A DNA stretch of 64,000 nucleotides, from contig NC_061867.1 of NCBI RefSeq assembly GCF_907164915.1, positions 21,313,202 to 21,377,201 on the forward strand. Reading direction: 5' to 3'. The stretch comes from Impatiens glandulifera. Its lineage: Eukaryota > Streptophyta > Magnoliopsida > Ericales > Balsaminaceae. Position 1 is the stretch's first letter, and each line of letters begins with the position of its first letter. The notes under the pieces are model-generated. The model made no database searches. It was not told the origin of the DNA and worked only from the letters and a program-made list of their open reading frames with translations. The translations under genes and the position numbers were made by a program. Below are positions 1-9,174 of this stretch, piece by piece.

Positions 1-1099
1 CCAACAGTTGTAGACTGTCAATATATTCGACGGGTTTTGCGACGGTATTTATCACACAAACTACAATCCGTCACAAGTATTAATAAATCAAGGAAACGCA
101 AATAATCGATGCATAATTAGACATCGCAAAATTAATATAGTAAATGTTCGTGATAAAATCCATAAAATGTTTAGCATTGAAAATTTAATAATTTGTCAAA
201 AAAAACGTAGAAAATGAATTGAAAATTTGCAGGAATTTTTTTAGGTAACTTTTTCGTCACAAATGACGTCCCAAATGTTCGTATAAACATTTAGAAGTCG
301 CAAATTCTATAGAAAAAAAAGTTAAAGTTTAATTATTTTTAATTAGACGTCAGAAATGATGATTACTTTGAGAAATTGGCGGACGATCACCAAATCTCCT
401 ACACATTTCTTCAGCGTCTCTCTAACATAGGTTTAATTACATTTGAAATGAACATTAATTTCCGTTTCCTAATTTCTCGCTTTAATTTTTGTCTATGATG
501 TGAATTGAATTTGCATAAAGATGGAATGTATATTTATCTCTGTTTGAAAAGAAACAAATTCAAAAGATTTAGAGATTTTGCTCTAAATCTTGTGGTACTT
601 TTAAGAGCATCTCCGAGCTTTGTGGTGCTTAGGTCGAAGAATTGGTCAATACTTCAAGCTCGGCGATGAGAAAGTACTTATGCTTCTAATTTCAGGTCAG
701 CGGAACATTCCCATTACCAACGTCTATCAACAACATCTCACATCTCAACAACATCATTAGTTATAAGTTCTCTCAATAAGTATTTTTGTTTGGCTTTGTG
801 AGTGTTGAATTTCATTTCTAAAATTTGTTTCGTACCAGTATGATGTGAATTGTGGACTACAACATAAGGTCATTGAGTAGAATTGTACACCGCGGATGAT
901 TTTATGTGAGAAGTAAGAACATGTATGTGAAGTAGTGGTTACTTAAAGCTATAAGATCGACGTTCTTTGGTGCTTCCGCAGCCACTGTTCTTCAATTAGG
1001 TAATATCATAATTCTTAATAAGATTGAGTACTTCAAGTGATAAAATGTTTTACTTAAAAAAACATTAGGTTTCGTGTTTTATTCTCATTAAGGATGTAG
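1..1099. other. Interior of the CACTA element, no recognisable gene
   Basis: AT-rich sequence with CACTA-like subterminal motifs in the first ~300 bases (GCGACGG near 40, CCGTCAC near 70, CGTCAC near 255). The remainder holds several AG/GT splice-like sites but no long reading frame and no motif I recognise. Confidence 0.4.
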
Positions 1100-1734
1100 G
1101 GGAAATTTGATCAAATGACCCTCAAAAGAGGGTCATCCTAAAAAATGACCTTAGTAATTTCAGTTTTTATTTTTAACCTTTTTTTTTTAATTTTGGACAC
1201 TTTTACCCTTACTAATTTTTTTTCCTCTTCCTTTTCCTTTTCCTTTTCCCCCATTTCCCTTTCTGCCCATTTTTTCTTTCCCCTCTTCCCTTCCCCCCGC
1301 GACGGTTGCTACCCCTCCCCGGTTGCTCTCCCCCTCCGACTCCCACGCCCCAAGCCGACTCCCCCATGATGATTCCAGCCCCAGCCGACTCCCCCACGAT
1401 TGTCGGACGTCTACCCCTCGAGCTCGACTAGTCGTTGATCGCCAAACGCTTTCAGGACGACTCTCGATGATCTCCAAGCTCCGGAAACGCTGATCCTGAC
1501 GTTCTCCCAGCATTACTGAGGTTAGTTCGACTACTCCCCGATGATTTTACTGTTTTTGCATTTTGAGTATGAAGTTTTAGGGTTTTAAGGTTTTAGTTTA
1601 GGGTTTAGGCTTTAGTTAGTTCTATTGTTTTGGTTTGAAATACTTTGATCCGAGAAATGTATAGTTTTTCCTTATACTGAATGGTTTGTGAACATTTTCA
1701 CGTGGTAATTGAAATGCGTGTTACGCAATTGAGT

Positions 1735-1922
1735 GGGTCGTGGGGTGGGGCGTGGGAGTGGTGCGGGGGGCGTGGGGCGTGGGCGTGGGGCATGGGAATG
1801 GTGCGTGGGGTGTGGGCGTGTGTGGTGCGTGGAGTGTGGGCTTGGGCGTGGGTGGGGCGTGGGTGGTGCGTGGCTTGGTCATGGGTGGGGCGTGGCTTGG
1901 GCGTGGGTGGGGCGTGGCTTAA
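1735..1922 (+). repeat. G-rich GTGGGGCGTGG tandem tract in the left arm
   Basis: About 190 bases built from variants of GCGTGGGG, GGTGCGTGG and GGGCGTGGCTT. It is GC-rich in an otherwise AT-rich window. Many closely spaced runs of three to five G on one strand give it G-quadruplex potential. The right arm has a shorter complementary version (4295-4405), so the tract has changed length since the arms were copied. Long open frames across it in several phases are artefacts of low complexity. Confidence 0.75.
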
Positions 1923-1964
1923 GGTACTCAATATGTAAAACTAATTTAATAAGTTTATTAATAA

Positions 1965-2037
1965 GTAGGAATAGCTCAGTTGGGAGAGCATTTGACTGAA
2001 GATCTGAAGGTCAGGTGTTAGATCCATCTTCACTTCA
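1965..2037 (+). pseudogene. tRNA-Phe(GAA)-like pseudogene, left arm
   Basis: 73 bases aligning with plant tRNA-Phe. The A box TAGCTCAGTTGG is intact and the anticodon loop is CTGAAGA (anticodon GAA). The T-arm reads AGGTG-TTAGATC-CATCT, where the loop has A in place of the conserved C. The acceptor stem has several mismatches (GTAGGAA against TCACTTC), so a functional tRNA is unlikely. A run of T follows immediately at 2041-2050, as in a Pol III terminator. No intron. It could still be transcribed, but the altered T loop argues against normal maturation. Confidence 0.75.
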
Positions 2038-2051
2038 AATGTTTTTTTTTC

Positions 2052-2960
2052 TATTGCAAAATAGTGGCATGAATTCATAAATTCAATTTGATTTTGTGAT
2101 AATGAATTATAATTAATAATATAATGGAATCTCCATTGAACTCCTCAATCAACTACACTAATAATGTAAATTCAATACTATATATGTATTTTTATTTTTA
2201 TGTGCTTCCTAGATGTATATACATATTCTATTTCTCTTGTATGATTTAATTATTTCTTAAACTTTCCTTTTTTATTTCCCTGATAGCTGCCTGTAGGTGG
2301 GCTCTATCTTTGATATTTTCCATGCATAGTCTGGTCTAGTCCTTACCTACTATTAATACTATTTTTTTTTATTATTACAGCTATGTGATTCAATTATATC
2401 TTAATGATGAAGTTCCATTTGTTGAGCAAACTCTCAACCTAGATGGAGGAAATAAGGCTGGATCTACATATTGAAAACAATACACAAGTTGGATCCTACC
2501 AATGGAGTGGTCATTTATATAATGAGAAGAAACTAAGTATTTCATCTGCCTGTTTTGTGAGGATTATTAATGTCCAGATGATTAATGATTTTTATTATAA
2601 TAGACAAGACTGTTCAAAGTACATTCTCAAGCATCCTTTACCAAATTGAAACCCTGTTGATTCTGCAGATTAATGTTAAATTTGTTTGTGTTAACATTGA
2701 ACATCAATGTCAATATAAATGAATTTAAAATAAGATAAGAGAGAACAACCAAAACATAAACAAGTAATTATGATAAGAAAGAACCAGTGACAATACTGCT
2801 ACAAAGAGAACATAAAGGAAATAAGTTAATGTCTGCAAATTGCCAGAATTGCTCAAAATTTACAAGTTTTCTAAAACTGGAGGATACAAAGTTTGAGAGA
2901 TTTGGCTCTAAATAACTTCAAACTACTGTATGAATAGTGAAAAAAATTATATAATCGAGT
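2052..2960. other. Unique left part of the element's centre, unrecognised exon-like piece
   Basis: AT-rich. Around 2380-2490 a TTATTACAG acceptor is followed by a short open stretch (LYLNDEVPFVEQTLNL, then a stop). It may be a second captured exon, but I do not recognise the protein. The 68-residue frame starting at 2443 lies in another phase of the same stretch and shows no known motif. Confidence 0.25.
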
Positions 2961-2991
2961 CTAGAAGTATCCAGAGTCGAAACTTTCCCCA

Positions 2992-4093
2992 TCAAACGAC
3001 CCCTGAGGGAAGACGTAATACAAGCTGTCATTCGAAAATACTGCAAAAGAATGTCACTGACAAATAATGAATCAAGCAAGACTTAACCAATTTGGAATAA
3101 AATAAGGAGTATTCTGGAGGAGATCAAACCTTTTGACATAGTAATAGCAAAAGTCGGCTAATATGAATGTTTGGACAATCTCTGAAATAAGAACCATAGA
3201 AGGCCATAATCCATAACCAATAGTTGTCAGTAGCCGACCTCGAGTATCAAAAACCTGTTAAACAAAATATTATCCTTCTAATTGCAACACATAAAGACTT
3301 CAAATCAACCATTTTACTTCAATTCATGTGAGGCGTATTCAATATTTTTTTACAGAAATTGTTAAATTTATAACGACAGGTTAATGTTTCCTGCCTAAAA
3401 GTCCTAAATTGACATATTTTAAGGTAGGTCAACTAACAAATTATCAGAGGACACAAAAGATAGAGATGACAACATAATACAATATTACCATCCATTGCAC
3501 AATAATCACACATTTGGATTTTGATTAACTCAGCATATACAAAAAAAGAGTTCAAGGCAAACCTGGAGAACCCAATGAGCACAACTCAAAAACCTTGTAA
3601 CTCCTAAGGCAAACACATAGTGAGCAGTAAAAGGCTCAACAATCTGTGGAGTCAAACACGCAAACAAGAATTAACCTACTCTCTGCAGAACTCAACGATA
3701 ACAGTAAAAAATTATTGTAAGATCATTCTTGCCTTAGTATTTTGCATCACCCGGAGCTGAGGAAGAACAAAAACAACTTCTAAGTATACACAAAATGCCC
3801 AAAAGATCTTGTTGATGAAATGATGAGATGTCGATGGATGAACTAACAAGGCCAAGACGACACATGGCAACAACTTATAACAACAAAAAGTTGATGTTAG
3901 GTTTCAGATCAAGCCAAAATCAATATATTGGGGGAAAAGGGAGATAAAAGGTACTCACCACGTAATAGAGAGCAAAATTGTCCTCTTCCATGTAACTTGA
4001 CCTTAATTTGAACTGGATCATATAAATAATCCATAATGTGGTGCCTAATGTAGATAAATCAAGTACAGTGTATGTCATATTCCATGACAAAGC
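2992..4093 (-). pseudogene. Captured ER lumen protein-retaining receptor-like (ERD2-like) gene fragment
   Basis: Five exons with introns retained, minus strand: 4093-3959, 3873-3733, 3643-3563, 3254-3130, 3040-2992. Their translations match the plant ERD2-like branch of the K/HDEL-receptor family, a seven-helix Golgi/ER protein. Diagnostic pieces are FVMEYDI, TLGTTLWIIYMIQFKL, HPSTSHHFINKIFWAFCVY, EPFTAHYVFALGV, SCAHWVLQ and GYGLWPSMVLISEIVQTF. Splice sites are plausible (GTGAGT, GTTTG), including a GC donor after exon 2 (AAG|GCAAG). The 5' exon(s) with the start codon are missing. Relative to the family, a 2-base loss near 4075 breaks the frame, a codon is missing at YMEEDNF, and a TGA at 3028-3030 ends the frame about 11 residues early. 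The original final stop is still visible at 2992-2994. Non-functional; the retained introns show DNA-level capture. Confidence 0.85.
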
Positions 4094-4169
4094 TAAAATA
4101 TACCTTTATAGACTTGATAAGATTAGGATTAGCATCTGTTAATTTCTTCAGTCTTCAGATCTAACACCT

Positions 4170-5031
4170 AAAAAAAACTTTTGCGGTGAAGGTGGATTGA
4201 ACAACTGACCTTCAGTCAGATGCTCTCCCAACTGAGCTATTCCTGCTTATTAATAAACTTATTAAACTAGTTTTACATATTGCGTACCTGAAGCCACGCC
4301 CCACCCACACCCAAGCTCACGCACCACCCACGCCCACGCCCCACGCCCCACGCACCATGCACCACTCCCACGCCCCACCCCCACGCCCCACCCCACGACC
4401 CACTCAATTGGGTACCACGCATTTCAATTACCCACCACGTGAAATGTTCACAAACCATTAAGTATAAGGAAAAACAATACATTTCTCGGATCGAAGTATT
4501 TCAAACCAAAACAATAGAACTAACTAATGCCTAAACCCTAAAACCATAAAACTTTATACTCAACATGCAAAAACAGTAAAATCATCGGGGAGTAGTCGAA
4601 CTAACCTCAGTAATGTTGGGAGAACGTCGGGCTCAGCGTCTCCGGGGCTTGGCGATCGTCGGGAGTCGGCCTAGAAGCGTTTGGCGATCAACGGCTAGTT
4701 AGGCTCGAGGGGTAGGCGTCCGACGATCATGGGGGAGTCGGCTGGAGCTGGAATCGTCATGGGGGAGTCAGCTTGGAGCGTGGGAGTCGGAGGGGGAGAG
4801 CAACTGAGGAGGGGTAGCAACCGTCGCGGGGGGAGGGAAGAGGGGAAAGAAAAAACGGGTAGAAAGGGAAATGGGGGAAAATGAAAAGGAAGAGGAAGAA
4901 AAAAAAGAAAAAAAAAGTTAGTAAGGGTAAAAGTGTCCAAAATTTTTAAAAAAGTTAAAAATAAAAACTGAAATTACTAAGGTCATTTTTTAGGATGATC
5001 CTCTTTTTAGGGTCATTTGATCAAATTTCCT
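4170..5031 (-). repeat. Right terminal inverted repeat of the long-TIR element
   Basis: Inverse copy of 1100-2051, about 90 bases shorter, mainly because the CGTGGGG-type tract is reduced. It preserves the order terminus, C/T-rich block, G-rich tract, tRNA-like sequence and T run (4171-4177 as A on the plus strand). Many single-base differences from the left arm show that the insertion is not recent. Confidence 0.8.
4182..4246 (-). pseudogene. tRNA-Phe-like pseudogene, right arm, with an internal 8-base deletion
   Basis: 65 bases starting GCAGGAATAGCTCAGTTGG and ending CACCGCA on the minus strand. Compared with the left-arm copy it lacks 8 bases covering the 3' side of the anticodon loop and stem (GACTGAA joins directly to GGTCA). 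The repeated CTGAA explains the loss by slippage. The 3' acceptor sequence CACCGCA is closer to a real plant tRNA-Phe than the left copy. It cannot fold a normal anticodon arm. A T run follows, then a stray AGGTGTTAGATC (4158-4169) identical to the T-arm region of the left copy. Confidence 0.75.
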
Positions 5032-6290
5032 GAATATAGAGTGTCGTGACTGGTTTATGATAGTGGTCCCAGAATAAATTATGGCCATCAAAAAAAATAT
5101 TTTAAGTAATGATATATTGAATCATGCTCCTAAAATTTGTTATGAGATTATGTTCTTATTGCCAAATTTGTATGAATGAATACAAGGCTCTGTTTTCTGA
5201 ACTATTCTTATTATAAGATATATTGTTTAAGTTCATTTGAAATGTAATGAGCATTGTGGAATGGGTACACTATTTAAATCATCTTCATAAGAAATCCTTG
5301 AACTATAATATAGGTTCTACTGCGTCAATTATGAAAGGAATTTGTTTTGGGACAAAATAGAGAAGTTAATTGAGAATGTTAGTTTTGGTTAATTTGATCT
5401 TAGAATGCTTAATTGAGGAATATTTGGGACGCATCCATTTGGTTAGGGAGAATTTAGTATAGGCATAACACACTACCTAGGAATTGAATTAGACCTAGCC
5501 TAATTTTGGATTAATTAGAAACTTTTATGAATGCAGCTTTCTTTGAACTTATTTCTTTCACAATATTTTTTAATCCATATAAATACTTATTTTGACAGGT
5601 CAAAATAAAGCAAGGGTTGAAGATTTCATTGAATATTTGTTTCCGAAAGAAATGCACATGTTCAAGTAAGTATTACATGAACATTACATCAATATATGCA
5701 TAAAATTATTCAAAATTAATTCTCATTCCAAAAATATAAATTTGGTTATTCTCCCATGTCAATGTAGATACAACATACAAGGTAGCCAATTCTCGAAATT
5801 GTTCCAAACAAATAAAAAAATTTTGTTCAATAATGTTTATTTCTTTTCCTATTTATGCCATATTTTTGAAAAGAGGTAGATATTTTATGTCTTGCACTTT
5901 TTCTTACAGCAATATAAGAGTTTAAACTAATTATTAATTTGAATTCAATTGCAGGTTCGAATTTTATTTTGTCACCACTATATATAATATATAGTGCTTC
6001 AAGAATTCAAGGCGTTTATGGATGGTGCTCATGAACATTAATATTAATATCATTTTAAAATTTTCATTTAATATTTAAAATTTATAAAATACGTTTTTAG
6101 ATTTAATAACTTTGTATTTAAGGTTTAATTTAATAGTATGTAATAATGGGATTGATTGTATTATTTGGTTCTAAGCTTATTTTAAATATATTTAATTTTC
6201 CATTTAGTTAAATGTATTTATTTTAAATAATATTAAAAATAATTAATTATAAAATTATAATTATAAAACAATTTAAAAAATAAAATTTGT
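5032..6290. other. CACTA interior right of the nested element; one unrecognised exon-like pair
   Basis: AT-rich. At ~5600-5665 a TTTGACAG acceptor and a GTAAGTATT donor bound an open stretch (VEDFIEYLFPKEMHMF). A second acceptor, ATTGCAG at ~5955, would continue it as FEFYFVTTIYN and then a stop. I do not recognise the protein; it may be a captured fragment. Nothing else coding is visible. Confidence 0.25.
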
Positions 6291-6529
6291 GACGGATAAT
6301 CCAATAAATTAATTGGTGGGGAAATTAAATCCAATTGAAAAGAAAAAATAAGAAAATCCATCGCAAAAGTTTATGTGTCGAAACAATTTTCGTCGAAAAG
6401 TTAAACTTAAAAATCTGACACACATTTCTCCGTCAGAGCATTATTTATTGAAAATACCGTCACAAATCTTTTATTCGTCAGAAAATCCGTCAATAAATAA
6501 CGTCGCAAAAAGCCCTCATTCTTGTAGTG

Positions 6530-6565
6530 TATAATCTCTCGTATCTATTTTTTCTAAATAATTTT

Positions 6566-6642
<77 letters not shown>

Positions 6643-6967
6643 CTCTCGTATCTATTTTTTTCTAAATAATTTTTCTCTCATATATATATATATATATATA
6701 TAATTTTTATAATATATTTTTCTTAATTAATTTTAGTTTTATTTTTTCTCTTATCAAATATATATATATATAATTAATTTTGTATATCTAATAATTAATT
6801 TTTTTATTTTCTCATATATATATATATATATAAGTGGTTTATTAGTTAAAGTGTTTACATTTCATGTATGACACCGTGAGTTCGAATGTCTCCTAATGCG
6901 AATTTGACAATGGTGGTGGTATATATATGAGATTAAAATATGTTGGTATAAAACTAAAATGACAACG
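6530..6967. repeat. AT microsatellites with a duplicated flank; possible SINE-like piece
   Basis: A long (AT)n tract at 6573-6640 and shorter ones at 6680-6702, 6762-6772 and 6816-6830. The segment beginning ATCTCTCGTATCTATTTTTT occurs twice (6532 and 6641), so the tract and its flank were duplicated in tandem. At 6832-6900 a stretch with weak A-box and B-box resemblance (GTTCGAATG) may be a tRNA-derived SINE remnant, but this is uncertain. Confidence 0.55.
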
Positions 6968-8461
6968 TGTTGGGTCGAATTATTTTGACTAACGGTATTT
7001 TGATGATGAACTTGTGTAAAACTTAAATAAGAATGAAACTAAGTCGTCTAATTGTTTTTGTGCGGGTGCATCAAAACATGTTAAGTTAGACTTAGCTTGA
7101 ATCATGTTCATTAAACGTGTTGGTTATTAGACGTACACGTAGTTAGACGTGCAATCTAACAGACACGTGGTTAGACGTGCAGTCTAACAGACACGTGGTT
7201 AGACGTGCAGTCTAACGTACACGTAGTTAGACGTGCAGTCTAACGTACACGTAGTTAGACGTGCAGTTTAACATACACGTAGTTAGACGTGTAGTCTAAC
7301 ATACACGTAGTTAGACGTGCAGTCTAACAGACACGTAGTTAGACATGCAGTCTAACAGACACGTAGTTAGACGTGTAGTCTAATAGACAGGTAGTTAGAC
7401 GTGCAGTCTAACAGACACGTAGTTAGACGTGCAGTCTAAAAGACACGTAGTTAGACATATCGTCTAACAGATAAAAGTTAGACGCAGGGAGTCTAACTCC
7501 TTCAGATTAGTTTGAAGGGACACGTAGTTAGACGTGTCGTCTAACTCCATTAGACTTGGTGGTCTAATGGATCATGCTATTAGACAGGGGCGTCTAACTT
7601 CATTAGACTTGGCAGTCTAATGGAGTACGTCTAATGTCTCTCTTCAGTAGTTGCTTGAAGTCAGCATCCGTCTACCCACGATCATCTAGTTGTACGCTAC
7701 TCCTGCTCCACTAATCCGTATAGATCAGTACGTCAGCCAGTTGCATCCAATGAATGAATTCCATATAAGTAAATATTTTTCCCAATAATTGTTCCTTGCA
7801 GGACAATCCTAGAAGAATATTCGGCGCACTACCAGATTGGTACGGCCACGATCTTTGTGCATAGTGTATGTTGTACCTGTGTACTATGTGGGCTCTCTAA
7901 TGGGTTCTTGCCATATTTCAATACAGAAGATTCGACCATTGGTACATGCTCTCTATTTAAAGATCTTCAAGGACAACGGACGAGCTGTTGGACTCACAAT
8001 CAACCTTACGAATCGCTCACTTGTTTACTTATTGAGTTTGTACATCAAGAGAGAGATAGAATCAAAACCCTGTCTAGCTGAGTGATATTCTTAAACCTTC
8101 TATAAGTTTAATATAGTTTATTATGTTCAACAGTTAGCTAGCACTGAAACTGTATTTGATTCAAAGAAAAATATAGTGAATCCTTCTAGTGGTTGGAAGA
8201 AGGGGTGACATAGGAGAGTTTTCTCCGAACATTCATAAACAAACTGTTGTGTCATTTACATTCTGTCATCTTTTTCTTTATTGGTCCTTAGCTTCAAACC
8301 TGAGCAAACGTTTCCGCACTTGAATCGTTTCAAGAGTTTTCAAGGGTTTGTGAAGAATAGAAAGTGATATTAATTCCTAATAGGATTTCTATCAATCCGT
8401 TTTCAAGAAGTAGTCATCAATAGTTAGACCCCTGTCTCTATTGGTGCCACCGATCCTTTCA
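6968..8461 (+). mobile_element. Solo LTR of a Copia-type retrotransposon (1494 bases)
   Basis: Starts TGTTGGGTCG and ends GATCCTTTCA, flanked by CAACG (6963-6967) and CAATG (8462-8466), a 5-bp target duplication with one change. The flanking sequence reads continuously across it (ACTAAAATGACAATG...CATTATGGTGGTAT), which confirms an insertion. The right half is clearly related to the 5' LTR at 45930-47661; shared pieces include the CGCACTACC...TTGGTA stretch and the segment around CTCCGAACATTCATAA. The 5' third holds a TTAGAC-based minisatellite. No internal region follows, so this is a solo LTR left by recombination. Open frames of 74-82 codons at 7837-8085 are incidental. Confidence 0.85.
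7130..7620 (+). repeat. 28-base minisatellite inside the solo LTR (TTAGACGTGCAGTCTAAC)
   Basis: About 13 regular copies of a unit like ACACGTAGTTAGACGTGCAGTCTAACAG, followed by degenerate copies to ~7630. Each unit contains TTAGAC and its complement GTCTAA a few bases apart, so every repeat can form a small hairpin. Changes such as ACGTGG for ACGTAG run through neighbouring copies, as expected of unequal exchange. Confidence 0.85.
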
Positions 8462-8466
8462 CAATG

Positions 8467-9174
8467 ATCATTATGGTGGTATATAAGACTAAAATTATGA
8501 CAATGTTGAAAGAGAATATATGGTGATATAAGAAAAAAAATTGAAGGATTAAATTATGTTGGTATAAGACTAAAATGACAATGGTCATTATGGTGGTATA
8601 TAAGACTAAAATGAGTATGACAATGATGAAGGAGAGTATATGGTGCGATTAGACTAAAATAATTGAAGGATTAAAGATATGTTGGTATAAGACTAAAATA
8701 ATAATAGTTATTGGTGTTGATATATATATGGGGATGAAAAAATTAAAAGAATAGATATGGTGATATAAGATTAAAATGATAATAATGGATGTAAATGAGA
8801 ATTTGATTGATCCAACTTATTTTTTCTTTAAATAGTACTATTTTTCTGGTTTGATTTGTTTTAAGAGGATTTATCTTAATTTATATGTTCAAGAAACTAT
8901 TTATTTGTGGACAATATTTTTTTATATCACAATTTCTATTATTTGGTAATTTCTTGTTGAATGTTATCAATACTGGTAATCACTCTACTTCTGGACGTAT
9001 GTGCATTATCTCACTTTATAAAAAAATATAGAAAAATTAATGCAGTCAAGTCAACATTTATAACTGAAAATAATTAATATATATGATGGAAACATATTTT
9101 TTATTATATAACATATATCTTACTTTTAAGTTATATGATCTTTCATGAAAAATACCTAATCATTTGAATTAATT
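8467..9174. repeat. Diverged repeats of GGTATAAGACTAAAATGA
   Basis: Between 8467 and 8790 the phrase (T)GGT(G)GTATAAGACTAAAAT recurs at least six times with AATGTTGAA/GGAGAGTATATGG spacers. It also lies left of the solo LTR at 6905-6960, so the LTR landed in this array. From 8800 to 9174 I see only AT-rich sequence without recognisable genes. Confidence 0.5.

Larger units (their letters stand above)
1100..2051 (+). repeat. Left terminal inverted repeat of the long-TIR element
   Basis: Contains, in order: the terminus; a pyrimidine-rich CCCTTTTCC-like stretch (1225-1300); a C-rich stretch (1300-1420); an AGGGTTTTAAGG motif near 1580; a G-rich GTGGGGCGTGG tract (1735-1920); and a tRNA-Phe-like sequence ending in a T run at 2041-2050. 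All of these recur in the same order in inverse orientation at 4170-5031. Confidence 0.8.
1100..5031. mobile_element. Long-TIR (Mutator-like) element carrying tRNA-Phe-like arms and a captured receptor gene
   Basis: The ends are mirror images. The left end opens GGGAAATTTGATCAAATGA and the right end closes with its complement, apart from the outermost base. The match continues inward for ~0.9 kb, to about 2050 on the left and 4170 on the right. The flanking octamers GGATGTAG (1092-1099) and GAATATAG (5032-5039) agree at 6 of 8 bases, which fits a decayed target duplication. The arms contain a G-rich CGTGGGG-type tandem tract and a tRNA-Phe-like sequence followed by a T run. The unique centre (2052-4170) holds five exons of an ERD2-like gene on the minus strand. 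Long TIRs plus a captured spliced gene fit a Pack-MULE. However, the apparent 8-bp duplication is shorter than the usual Mutator 9 bp, so the superfamily is not settled. No transposase is present, so the element is non-autonomous. Confidence 0.75.
1..6529 (-). mobile_element. CACTA (En/Spm-like) element, one end only; contains a nested element
   Basis: Read on the minus strand, the right boundary at 6529 begins CACTACAAG, the canonical end of plant CACTA transposons. The last ~240 bases (6290-6529) and the first ~300 bases of the window share short motifs, CCGTCAC/GTGACGG and GCGAC. These are arranged like the subterminal repeats that bind a CACTA transposase. The other terminus is not visible, so the element starts before position 1. 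I recognise no transposase coding sequence; 1-1099 and 5040-6290 show no recognisable gene. A second transposon (1100-5031) interrupts it. The assignment to CACTA rests on the terminus and subterminal repeats only. Confidence 0.6.

Noticed and set aside
1187..1513. 108-codon arginine/glycine-rich minus-strand frame
   Set aside because: Lies in the terminal inverted repeat; composition follows the C/T-rich DNA and the inverted copy at 4695-4940 has a different frame.
1681..1999. Several overlapping 60-88 codon frames on both strands
   Set aside because: They read through the GTGGGGCGTGG tandem tract and its tRNA-like neighbour; low-complexity glycine/tryptophan-rich or proline/histidine-rich products, no start context.
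1965..2037. Functional tRNA-Phe gene
   Set aside because: Acceptor-stem mismatches and loss of the conserved T-loop C; part of a transposon arm.
7130..7620. CRISPR-like appearance of regular repeats with short hairpins
   Set aside because: Units are contiguous without unique spacers, in a plant LTR; it is a minisatellite.
7837..8085. 82-codon frame
   Set aside because: Inside the solo LTR and not shared as an open frame with the related LTR at 46820-47128 in any recognisable protein family.
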